The translations under genes were made by a program, and so were the position numbers. The notes under the pieces were generated by a model, which worked only from the letters and a program-made list of their open reading frames with translations, searched no databases and was not told the DNA's origin. Shown here piece by piece: positions 1 to 6,795 of a stretch of 64,000 nt of DNA. Source of the DNA: Streptomyces beihaiensis (GTDB lineage: Bacteria > Actinomycetota > Actinomycetes > Streptomycetales > Streptomycetaceae); NCBI RefSeq assembly GCF_026274175.1, contig NZ_JAPHNL010000332.1:21558-85557 (forward strand). The letters run 5' to 3'. Numbering within the stretch: position 1 is the first letter of the stretch; the number at the start of each line of letters is the position of its first letter.

Positions 1-103
1 TCCTCGCTCCCAGGGCCTTGTTGCGGAGTGCGAGTGCCACGACCGCGGCTATGGCTATCACCGCTATCGCAGCCAGGCACCAAAGAAGTATGTCCTCAGT
101 CAT
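1..103 (-). CDS. partial small membrane protein (N-terminus only)
   Basis: Reading leftwards from an ATG at 103, the frame stays open to the window edge and gives 34 residues. They begin MTEDILLWCL and continue with one strongly hydrophobic Ala/Ile/Val segment (about residues 5-26), followed by Arg-Asn-Lys, a cytoplasmic-side positive charge. A purine-rich ribosome-binding sequence (GGGAAAGG) lies just upstream of the ATG. The shape is that of a membrane-anchored protein with its N-terminus outside or of a small holin-like or secreted precursor. No family can be named from so short a piece. The start and the membrane segment are seen directly; that it is a real gene is inference. Confidence 0.45.
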   Translation of the reverse strand, partial: MTEDILLWCLAAIAVIAIAAVVALALRNKALGAR

Positions 104-529
104 GGAAACCTTTCCCGGCACGCGGCACGCAGGCGTGGACGGATACGCACAGCGAGGGCCCGCGACAACCGACGTCAGGTCACCACCTGGTCAAAGTGGA
201 TCAAGGTCGCGGACGCCGGAATGCTATCACCGTCGAACAACAGACCGGAGGCCGCGCCTCCACGTCTTTTCACCGGCAACACATGGACGTAACACGGAAG
301 TTGGCGGCCAAAGGCTCTCGGCCCCGTCTTCCGGCCCTATGGTCGCCGCTGCCGCCTGCCGCGCCACAGGCCGTCCCACCAGCGCACAACTGCCCCACGG
401 CCCCGCCCGGTTCGCGCTCCGCGCGGCGGCCGCCGAGGCGCCGGCCCTCGCCCAGCGGGAGCCATGGACAAGACGTCGCGCGGTGGGATTCCAGTACGGC
501 CACGGCAGCGGTGAGGACGGCGCTCCGCT
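104..529. other. gap without a recognisable gene
   Basis: Nothing convincing is seen here. Open frames exist on both strands, but they are GC-driven, lack ribosome-binding sites and resemble no family. The gap precedes the decayed transporter fragment and probably belongs to the same degraded stretch. Confidence 0.5.
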
Positions 530-700
530 CGTCACGTGAATGCGCGCCAAGTCGTAGAGTTGCGAGGGCGTGCCGACCTGCTGGACGACACCAAGCCGCA
601 TGACCACGACGCGGTCGCCGAGCGTCATCGCCTCGGTCTGTTCGTGGGTGACGCAGACGGTGGTGGTGGCCAGGCGTCGTTGCGGCCGGGCGATCCGGGC
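530..700 (-). pseudogene. fragment of a sugar ABC transporter ATPase (MsiK/MalK/UgpC type)
   Basis: On the minus strand about 55 codons clearly match the region after Walker B of carbohydrate-importer ATPases. They include [20 protein letters not shown] (the switch-histidine segment), then a VVQQVGTP-like strand and SQLYD. Upstream, the Walker A, signature and Walker B parts are absent. Downstream, the regulatory beta-barrel domain stops abruptly after DLARIHV. The match is flanked by unrelated sequence in the same frame. In the known family MsiK energises several sugar importers and is about 370 residues long. This is a relic without function, or a trace of a deletion or recombination event. 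Confidence 0.8.
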
Positions 701-837
701 TGGGTGCGCATCTGGGCGCCGAGCTTCAGGCTGCCGTGCCGGTGTCCCTCCCGCAGGCACCGGTCTGTCCCGATGCGGTGCCGTCGAACTGACCGTCGCC
801 GAGGGGCCCGTTGGCCGTCGCCCGTTGGTGCCTGGCC

Positions 838-1896
838 TCAGCGCGGGGCGGGAACCGGGCTGTGCACCGTGCAGGTCCGGCTCTTGCCGTCCGGCTGGGT
901 GCCGCAGGCCCAGGACGTCTGGTGCCCGCTCAGTTCGGCCATCGGGGAGTAGACGTCGTTGCCCCAGTGCACCGGGCTCGCCTCGGTGACGCCGCTGGAG
1001 TTGTTCACGTCGACGACGGCCTTGGGGCTGGTGTAGGTGATACGCCCCCAGGTCGCGCTGCACGCCTTGCTGTAACGGAGTTCGATCACCATCTTGCCGT
1101 TGAGGATCAGGGCGAGTGTCTGGCCGTCCCGGGAGCATCCCATGGCCATCGGGTCCTTGCCCGTGCAGCCGGCGTGGGTGCAGCCGACGGGGTCGGTGCT
1201 CACGGAGGCGCGGTTCCCCATGGCCTGGTTCGCGATGCCGGGCTTCCTCTTCTCCGGGTGGTTCGAGGAGTAGTGCGCGATCGCGAGACCGGTGGCCGTC
1301 AGGACGGCGCAGGACACGACCGCCGCCGCGATCAGAGAAGGCGACGACCAGCGACGTCCCGGTCGTCGCGCGGATGTGGGGACGGGAACCGGTACGGGGA
1401 CGGGTTCGGCGTCGGGGACGGGAGCGGCGTCGGGCTTGGCGTCGGAGTCAGGGGCGACGACAGGGGCGGCGACGGGTTCGGCGTCGGAGTCAGGGGCGAC
1501 GACGGGTTCGGCGTCGGAGTCAGGGGCGACGACAGGGGCGGCGACGGGTTCGGCGACAGGCGGGGGTGCGGTGTCGTCGGGCCGTTGCGTGTTCCGTTCG
1601 TCCCGTTCCGTGTCGCCGGTGCCGCGTATTCGCTCGGCGCGGTCCCACAGTTCCAGCAGTGGCCCGGCGGCCGAACCCGCGGCGGCGGCGAAACTCTCCA
1701 CGGCCGCACGGGGCGGGAACTGCTTTCCGTTGATCCAGCGTTCCCAGGACGACTTCGAGTAGTGCGTGAGCGTGCTGATCCGGGCGTAGCTCAGTCCTGA
1801 CCGCTGCTTCAGCGACAGCAGTTCCGCGTGAAGCCCGGAGGTGGGATCGGGGCAGGGGGAAGAGGATGCCGGGAGGCGGAGATCTCTGTCGCTCAC
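838..1896 (-). CDS. helix-turn-helix membrane protein with C-terminal DUF2690 domain
   Basis: 352 residues from a GTG at 1896. Residues about 10-75 form an XRE-type helix-turn-helix ([20 protein letters not shown]). Next comes a Pro/Ala/Asp-rich linker built from repeats (about 110-175), then one transmembrane segment (about 190-212, [19 protein letters not shown]). The extracytoplasmic C-terminal domain has the DUF2690 pattern: paired cysteines in [18 protein letters not shown], then [15 protein letters not shown]. The architecture suggests a cytoplasmic DNA-binding head joined through the membrane to a disulfide-stabilised sensor outside. The open frame extends further upstream, but that part is not family-like, so GTG 1896 (VSDRDLRL) was chosen; its ribosome-binding site is weak. 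Partner and target are unknown. Confidence 0.8.
   Translation of the reverse strand: MSDRDLRLPASSSPCPDPTSGLHAELLSLKQRSGLSYARISTLTHYSKSSWERWINGKQFPPRAAVESFAAAAGSAAGPLLELWDRAERIRGTGDTERDERNTQRPDDTAPPPVAEPVAAPVVAPDSDAEPVVAPDSDAEPVAAPVVAPDSDAKPDAAPVPDAEPVPVPVPVPTSARRPGRRWSSPSLIAAAVVSCAVLTATGLAIAHYSSNHPEKRKPGIANQAMGNRASVSTDPVGCTHAGCTGKDPMAMGCSRDGQTLALILNGKMVIELRYSKACSATWGRITYTSPKAVVDVNNSSGVTEASPVHWGNDVYSPMAELSGHQTSWACGTQPDGKSRTCTVHSPVPAPR
1438..1555. repeat. in-frame tandem repeat in the linker of the DUF2690 protein
   Basis: Three near-identical copies of a 24-bp core (GGCGTCGGAGTCAGGGGCGA and following bases) occur, with or without a 12-bp insert. Each repeat is therefore 42 or 30 bp. On the minus strand they encode reiterated [11 protein letters not shown](AAP). 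All lengths are multiples of three, so copy-number change would alter stalk length without breaking the frame. Confidence 0.8.
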
Positions 1897-2098
1897 TGTG
1901 CGCTGCCCATTCGCTGATGGACCACCGGCCGAGCCGACGGCACAGCGTCGGACCGGCCCCCAGCCGGTCCGCTGATTAACTGCCCCCCGCCTCAGGCCCG
2001 GTGCTCCGGTCCGAGAAGTCGAGAGAAGCATACTGTGCCCGCTACGGCGCACGCCGGTGCCCGGCCCGAGCAGGCTCGGACCGGGCACCGGACGGGGG

Positions 2099-3397
2099 TC
2101 ACGCCCCGGCGGGCGAGATGATCGCGTAGGCGCCGCGCGCGGCCGGGCTGAAGTGGCGACGCTCGACCCGGTTGTGGGAGTTGCCCTCGATGGTGTCGAC
2201 CGTGCCGTCCGCGTAGGCCTTCTCGATGATGCCCACGTGCACGCTGGTGCTGGTGTTCTGCGGTCCGCTGCCGAAGACGATGGCGTCACCGGGCTGCGGG
2301 TCGCTCAGGCCGCTGTGCAGCGTGCCGTGGTCGCGGCCGTAGTAGTAGAAGGCACCACTGAACGCCGTGCTGAAGTTGATGCCGGCCTGCCGCCAGGTCC
2401 AGCTGGCGAACAGGGCGCACCATGCCTCGCAGGGGCCGTACGGGTTGCAGTTGTTGCCCCATTCGGTGACGCCGAGCTGCGAACGGGCGGCCTGGACGAT
2501 CTTGTCGCGGGTGCTGCCGGACAGCGGGGGAGTGCTGGGCGTGCCGCCGCTCTCACCCCCCGAGGTGCCGCCGCCCACTTCCCGGGCGATACCCATGGAG
2601 GCCATGGTGCGGGGGCCGGCGATGCCGTCGGCGTCGAGCTGGTGGGAGCTCTGGTAGGACTTCACGGCGCTGGTGGTGGCGGGGCCGTAGTCGCCGTCGG
2701 CCGAGGTGCCGGCCTTGCTCTGCACCTGCTTGACCTTCGCGGTGAGCGCGGCGTCGGTCTGCGGACCGGCGATGCCGTCGACCTCCAGGCTGTTGTCGCT
2801 CTGGAAGGCCAGGACCGCGTCCTTGGTGGCCGGACCGTAGACGCCGTCCACGCCACCCGCGCCGAGGTAGCCGAGGCCGACGAGGTTGCGCTGGAGCAGC
2901 TTGGTGTCGCTGCTCGTGCCGGTGCCGCTGGAAGTGATGCGGTCGATGTTCATCGCGGCCATGGTGAGCGGACCGGCGATGCCGTCGGCGTCGAGCCGGT
3001 GGGAGCTCTGGTAGGACTTCACGGCGCTGATGGTGGCGGGGCCGTAGTCGCCGTCGGCCGAGGAGCCGGCCTTGCTCTGCACCTGCTTGACCTTCGCGAT
3101 GAGCGCACCCATGGTCGCGGGCCCGGCGTCACCGTCCACGGAGAGGCCGTTGTCGCTCTGGAAGTGGCGCACCGACGCGGTGGTCTGGCTGCCGTAGATG
3201 CCGTCGACACCGCTGAGCGGCGCGTAGCTGAGGCCGGCCAGGTCGCGCTGGAGCAGGCGTACGTCGGTCGCCGCGTGGGCCTGTGGCACGGCCGGGCCGA
3301 GCAGCAGGCCGACCAGTACCGCGGCGAGGACGAGCGCGAGCGAGGCGACGTAGGAGCCGCCCCCACGTCTGGGTGTGCGGAGGAGCGTTGTGGTCAC
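2099..3397 (-). CDS. secreted peptidoglycan-binding CHAP-domain hydrolase
   Basis: 432 residues. Residues 1-42 are a signal peptide (positive start, long hydrophobic core, cleavage after AHA). Four PG_binding_1-like modules follow at about 43-97, 98-150, 165-220 and 221-272, with the usual GVDGIYG or DGDYGPAT and F/YQ motifs. Modules 1+2 and 3+4 are two copies of a pair. After a Gly/Thr/Pro linker comes a CHAP domain (about 300-432) with candidate catalytic Cys327 in EAWCALFASW and His387 in SVHVGIIE. CHAP enzymes are amidases or endopeptidases of the cell wall, so a role in wall turnover or autolysis is likely; the bond cleaved cannot be told. A second PG-binding protein is encoded divergently at 3892. 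Confidence 0.9.
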   Translation of the reverse strand: MTTTLLRTPRRGGGSYVASLALVLAAVLVGLLLGPAVPQAHAATDVRLLQRDLAGLSYAPLSGVDGIYGSQTTASVRHFQSDNGLSVDGDAGPATMGALIAKVKQVQSKAGSSADGDYGPATISAVKSYQSSHRLDADGIAGPLTMAAMNIDRITSSGTGTSSDTKLLQRNLVGLGYLGAGGVDGVYGPATKDAVLAFQSDNSLEVDGIAGPQTDAALTAKVKQVQSKAGTSADGDYGPATTSAVKSYQSSHQLDADGIAGPRTMASMGIAREVGGGTSGGESGGTPSTPPLSGSTRDKIVQAARSQLGVTEWGNNCNPYGPCEAWCALFASWTWRQAGINFSTAFSGAFYYYGRDHGTLHSGLSDPQPGDAIVFGSGPQNTSTSVHVGIIEKAYADGTVDTIEGNSHNRVERRHFSPAARGAYAIISPAGA

Positions 3398-3891
3398 GTG
3401 TTCTCTTCCTGACGTCCCGGGGGCATGCCCGGGGTAGGGGTGGATGGAGTGGTGCGTAGGAGAGAGGGGGGAATGGATGCCGACCGGCGACGACCAGCCT
3501 TGGGCACGGCGCCACCATCCCGCCAGTGCACGCGGCAGGTTGGGATCCCTTGGGACGTCTCACATCGCTGACCTGCGGCTGAGCACAACGGCGGGACGCT
3601 GCCCGGGACATGGCGCCCACCGGCTGGCAGACGTCCCGCGATCGCCGAAGGAAGCCGGGGAAACAGCTGGTCAGAACCGTGGGACGGCGAACGGCCGGCT
3701 GTGGGACGGCGGATGGTACGTCGTGGGACGGATCGGTGTTGCCCCGCGGATCCCGGCTGTGGAACGGTCCTGACCGCAGCGGCGCCGCGCCCCGACGCGC
3801 CTGGACCCGCGCTCGACTCCTCGACCGTCCACGGCGCCTGAGTCCGGCCGGCCCGCCCCTACCCGAACCCCTGTCGACGAGGAAGTTCCCC
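3398..3891. other. divergent intergenic region between two secreted wall proteins
   Basis: This 494-bp gap separates the start of the CHAP protein (leftward) from the small PG-binding protein (rightward), so it must hold both promoters. An imperfect repeat of GTGGGACGGCG / GTGGGACGG occurs near 3680-3735. No convincing -35/-10 pair, RNA gene or conserved ORF was seen. Confidence 0.5.
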
Positions 3892-4266
3892 ATGCCCAGA
3901 AAAGCCGGAAGGCTGATCACACTCGCGACCACGACCGCCCTGCTCCTCGGCGCGGGTGTGGTCTGCGCCGGTACCGCATCCGCCGCCTACAGCTATCAGT
4001 ACTGCGCCAAGTACTCCGTCGCGGAACCCGAGTTGAGCTACGGCGACACCGGGGCGGCGGTGAAGGAGCTCCAGTGTGAACTGAACGCAAACGTGACCGG
4101 TGCCGACCTCAAGGTGGACGGCATCTTCGGCGGGCTGACGTACAACGCCGTGATCAAGTTTCAGGGCTGTTTCAGCCTCAAGCAGGACGGCATAGTCGGT
4201 CCCCAGACCTGGCACGAGATGGACGGCGTCAGCGACTTTCCCGTCAAGGCGGAGCGCCTGTGCTGA
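3892..4266 (+). CDS. small secreted peptidoglycan-binding-domain protein
   Basis: 124 residues from ATG 3892, with GAGGAA about eight bases upstream. Residues 1-32 are a signal peptide (Arg/Lys start, ATTTALLLGAGVV core, ASA-A cleavage). The mature part is essentially one PG_binding_1 module: LSYGDTGAAVKELQCELN, VDGIFGGLTYNAVIKFQ, QDGIVGPQTWHEM. Four cysteines in the mature region could form disulfides. There is no catalytic domain, so it most likely binds the cell wall non-covalently, either as a wall-associated factor or as an accessory to the CHAP enzyme encoded divergently. Function beyond binding is not known. Confidence 0.85.
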   Translation: MPRKAGRLITLATTTALLLGAGVVCAGTASAAYSYQYCAKYSVAEPELSYGDTGAAVKELQCELNANVTGADLKVDGIFGGLTYNAVIKFQGCFSLKQDGIVGPQTWHEMDGVSDFPVKAERLC

Positions 4267-4369
4267 CTTCGAGGTTCCGCCCTGCCGGGGCCCGTGTCCT
4301 GCTTCGCGCATACGAGTGAGACCAACCGCCGTGTCCGGGCCCCTTGGAACTGTCCAGGGGGACCGGACA

Positions 4370-4426
4370 CAGCGTTTCCGCTGGTGAGGAACCTATGGGC
4401 TGCTCTTGCAGGGTGCCCCGGCGAGG
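4370..4426. repeat. imperfect copy of tRNA-Arg 3' end and terminator loop (att-like)
   Basis: CAGCGTTTCCGCTGGTGA at 4370-4387 matches 5730-5747 at 17 of 18 bases. After 23 versus 24 bases, GGGTGCCCCGGCGAGG (4411) matches the tRNA-Arg 3' end GGGTGCCCCCGGCAGG (5772). Both copies have the same orientation and flank the DUF4268 gene. This fits a partial tRNA duplication left by a site-specific integration, but no integrase is present. Confidence 0.5.
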
Positions 4427-4461
4427 GGGGCCGAGTCTGGTTCCCCCTCTACACTCCGTCC

Positions 4462-5448
4462 ATGACGCTGACTCCTGAGAACGCCGCGGCGGCTGATCTG
4501 GGGCGCCTTCAGCCAGTGCCACTGCGTGAGATCTGGACCCACGAGGCGCTCGATTTCACCCCTTGGCTGCTGGCCAACCCCGACATCCTTGGCGAAGCGC
4601 TCGACATGGAACTAGAGATCACCTCCGCCGAGCACTCCGTGGGTGACTTCTCCCTCGACCTGATCGGCACGGATCTCCGCACCGGCCGGTCCGTGATCAT
4701 CGAGAATCAGCTCGAAGCCACCGACCACACCCACCTCGGGCAGCTCCTCACCTACGCCGGCGGAACTGACGCGGCGAATATTGTGTGGGTCGCCAAAGCC
4801 TTCCGTGAAGAGCATCGGGCCGCTCTGGACTGGCTCAATGCCAGGACCGACACGGAGACGTGCTTCTTTGGCATCGAAGTCTCGGTGGTCCGGATCGGCG
4901 ACTCCCTGCCGGCACCACTGCTGCGAGTTGTCGCGCAGCCTAACGACTGGGGTAAGACGGTGCGCTCAGCGGCACAGGTCCGGGAAGGAGGGTCCAGTGA
5001 CCGGGCAGTGCTCTACGGGCAGTTCTGGGAGCGCTACCTCACAGCACTCAACGCTCAAGGACTGTCATGGACCCGGGCACGCAAGGGACCCAAGGAAAAC
5101 TGGTTCAACACATCTGCCGGAGTCTCCGGCGCAAACTTCTCGGTGTCATTCGCCCGGGGGCGGCTCCGTTCTGAACTGTATCTGGGGCATTCGGACGCGA
5201 TGGTGAACACCAGCCGCTATCAGCATCTGCTCGACAAGCGTGATGCCTTGGAGGGCGTCTACGGTGCGGCCTTGACCTTCGAGCCGCTGGAAGAAAGGCG
5301 GAGCTGTCGTATAGCGGACTACCGCGACGACGCAAGGGTCGAAGACGTGGACGACTGGGATGTGTTCATCGAGTGGTTCGTCCACTCGCAGCGCCAGTTC
5401 CGGGAGGCCATCCGCGCCTGTGGGGGGCTGCCAACGGCAACCGCATGA
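4462..5448 (+). CDS. DUF4268 protein with PD-(D/E)XK nuclease-like N-terminal domain
   Basis: 328 residues. The N-terminal half has the pattern of a PD-(D/E)XK fold: an acidic start of the core (LEITSAEHSVGDFSLDLI), then a hydrophobic strand ending in IIENQLEATDHTHLGQLLTY, where E-x-Q replaces the usual E-x-K. The C-terminal half (about 190-328) is the DUF4268 region, ending in DWDVFIEWFVHSQRQFREA. Relatives are often found in accessory DNA, and some are suspected restriction or defence proteins; that role is not shown here. ATG 4462 was chosen because homology starts there. Its codons are visibly richer in A/T (AAT, ATT, TTT) than those of neighbouring genes, and it lies between two tRNA-Arg-derived repeats. 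Both suggest horizontal acquisition. Confidence 0.8.
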   Translation: MTLTPENAAAADLGRLQPVPLREIWTHEALDFTPWLLANPDILGEALDMELEITSAEHSVGDFSLDLIGTDLRTGRSVIIENQLEATDHTHLGQLLTYAGGTDAANIVWVAKAFREEHRAALDWLNARTDTETCFFGIEVSVVRIGDSLPAPLLRVVAQPNDWGKTVRSAAQVREGGSSDRAVLYGQFWERYLTALNAQGLSWTRARKGPKENWFNTSAGVSGANFSVSFARGRLRSELYLGHSDAMVNTSRYQHLLDKRDALEGVYGAALTFEPLEERRSCRIADYRDDARVEDVDDWDVFIEWFVHSQRQFREAIRACGGLPTATA

Positions 5449-5716
5449 CCCAGGGCGCAAGGGCGGAGTCGGAGGCAGGCGAGCGGGGATCGGCCCCCGG
5501 GAGGGAGACCGATTGTTCGGGAGACTGCCGTGGGAGCTCGGGGTATATCCCTCGGGCTACCCGACCGGATCGGCACTTGGGGGAGTCGGTGGTGAGCGTG
5601 TGCCGGGCGTTGCGGAATACGGCGTGACCTGCGGCGATGCTCCAAGTCCCGTCCACGCCTCGTCCACGGACCCCGACATACGGCCGCTCCGGGCGGCACA
5701 TGCCCGCACAAATGCG

Positions 5717-5756
5717 AAGACCCCGGCCTCAGCGTTTCCACTGGTGACGGGGTCTT
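5717..5756. terminator. bidirectional hairpin terminator between DUF4268 gene and tRNA-Arg
   Basis: Perfect 9-bp arms AAGACCCCG (5717-5725) and CGGGGTCTT (5748-5756) enclose a 22-base loop containing the repeated CAGCGTTTCC motif. TTT follows on the plus strand. It can stop tRNA transcription from the right and read-through from the left. Confidence 0.7.
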
Positions 5757-5774
5757 TGGGCACCTCATGCTGGG

Positions 5775-5846
5775 TGCCCCCGGCAGGATTCGAACCTGCG
5801 CACACGGCTCCGGAGGCCGTTGCTCTATCCCCTGAGCTACGGGGGC
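5775..5846 (-). tRNA. tRNA-Arg (anticodon CCG)
   Basis: A 72-nt cloverleaf can be drawn in full. The acceptor stem is GCCCCCG with CGGGGGC and discriminator A. The D stem is GCTC/GAGC, the anticodon stem is ACGGC/GCCGT with loop CTCCGGA (anticodon CCG, reading CGG), and the T stem is GCAGG/CCTGC with TTCGAAT. CCA is not encoded. It is followed by the hairpin terminator at 5717-5756. Part of its 3' end is echoed at 4411, which suggests past use as an integration site. Confidence 0.97.
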
Positions 5847-6009
5847 GCTGCCGCGTCGTGCGCGGCGACGGGTAGAACCCTACCAGCTCGTCAGGGGTGC
5901 CCGTGAACAGGTATTTGCGGAGTGCGACCGGTCCGCGACGGTGGGAGGGCCGGAAACCCGTTACGGGGTGGAAGTAGGGAAAACCGGGACGCGGCGGCCC
6001 GTGTCGACC

Positions 6010-6015
6010 TACGCT
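6010..6015 (+). promoter_or_regulatory. -10 box TACGCT for a probable leaderless transcript
   Basis: TACGCT ends seven bases before GTG 6022, and no ribosome-binding site lies in between. Transcription would therefore start at or next to the GTG. The same hexamer at the same distance precedes the gene at 6796. No good -35 box is visible. Confidence 0.5.
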
Positions 6016-6021
6016 CGAAGG

Positions 6022-6477
6022 GTGCCAGGCGCGTCGGGCCGGGTCCTTGTCGTGGACGACAACAAGGTCATCCGGCAGTTGATCAGGGTCAACCTCGAAC
6101 TGGAGGGTTTCGAGGTCGTGACCGCGGCTGACGGTGCCGAATGCCTGGACGTCGTGCACCAGGTGCGGCCCGACGTCATCACCCTGGACGTGGTCATGCC
6201 CCGCCTCGACGGCCTGCGCACAGCGGCCCGGCTGCGGGCGGACGCGCGTACCCGCGAGGTGCCGGTCGTCGTGGTCAGCGCCTGCAGTCGCAACGAGGTG
6301 GACAGTGGCCTCGACGTCGGCGTGGACGCGTTCCTCGCCAAGCCGTTCGAGCCCGGTGAACTGGTCGGGGTCGTACGGCAGTTGAGCGAGCTCGGGCGTG
6401 ACGGGGCCGCCGCGTCCGGTGCCGCCCGCCCGCGTCCCGCCGACGAGCCGGAGAGCGCCGGGCGTCCGGGCGCGTAG
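6022..6477 (+). CDS. single-domain response regulator (CheY-like receiver)
   Basis: About 151 residues. The receiver domain fills residues 5-120: acidic pocket VLVVDDN at the start, phospho-acceptor Asp in ITLDVVMPRLDG, Ser/Thr switch in VVVVSACSRNEVD, and invariant Lys in FLAKPFEPGEL. A disordered Ala/Pro/Arg tail follows, with no DNA-binding output domain. It probably acts by protein-protein contact. No histidine kinase is adjacent, so the partner is unknown. GTG 6022 was chosen because a -10-like TACGCT lies seven bases upstream, which suggests leaderless translation; GTG 6001 is an in-frame alternative. Confidence 0.88.
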   Translation: MPGASGRVLVVDDNKVIRQLIRVNLELEGFEVVTAADGAECLDVVHQVRPDVITLDVVMPRLDGLRTAARLRADARTREVPVVVVSACSRNEVDSGLDVGVDAFLAKPFEPGELVGVVRQLSELGRDGAAASGAARPRPADEPESAGRPGA

Positions 6478-6485
6478 TCCTCGAC

Positions 6486-6688
6486 AGCCCTCTCCGGTAA
6501 AGCCCTCCCCGCCAAGGCCCCTATCGCCACGGTCCCCACCGCCGAGGCCGTCTTCGCCGAGGCCGTTTCCGTTAAGGCCGTCTCCGTTAAGGCCCTCCCG
6601 GCCGAAGCTCCCCACGGCAGCCCTTCCGACCGCAGCCCTACCTCCGCGCGCCGGTCCACCCGGTCCACCCGGTCCACCCGGTCCGCCC
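6486..6688. repeat. degenerate 15-bp repeats followed by four 9-bp repeats
   Basis: From 6486 to about 6620 the sequence divides cleanly into nine degenerate 15-bp units ending in a GCCGA/GTTAA-like pair, for example GGCCGTCTTCGCCGA, GGCCGTTTCCGTTAA and GGCCGTCTCCGTTAA at 6546-6590. At 6653-6688 there are four 9-bp units, GGTCCACCC three times and then GGTCCGCCC. The repeats fill most of the 318-bp gap between the response regulator and the ArgS-like gene. No gene was recognised in them. Confidence 0.75.
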
Positions 6689-6783
6689 GGCCCTCCGCAC
6701 CGTCCGCCCCTCCGCCCCTCCCACCCCGTCCGCATCGCGGACCATCGGGCAAATCAGTTCGCCTACCCACCCCCCCTCTCGCC

Positions 6784-6789
6784 TACGCT
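6784..6789 (+). promoter_or_regulatory. -10 box TACGCT for a probable leaderless transcript
   Basis: TACGCT ends seven bases upstream of GTG 6796, the same geometry as at 6010-6022. No Shine-Dalgarno sequence is present between them. Confidence 0.5.
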
Positions 6790-6795
6790 TGTCCC

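Noticed and set aside
1897-2289. N-terminal extension of the DUF2690 protein up to 2289
   Set aside because: The extra residues are Pro/Arg/Ser-rich, overlap the CHAP gene's 3' end antisense and are not family-like. GTG 1896 gives a clean domain start.
4294-4461. Upstream start for the DUF4268 protein
   Set aside because: The added segment covers the att-like repeat and is not protein-like.
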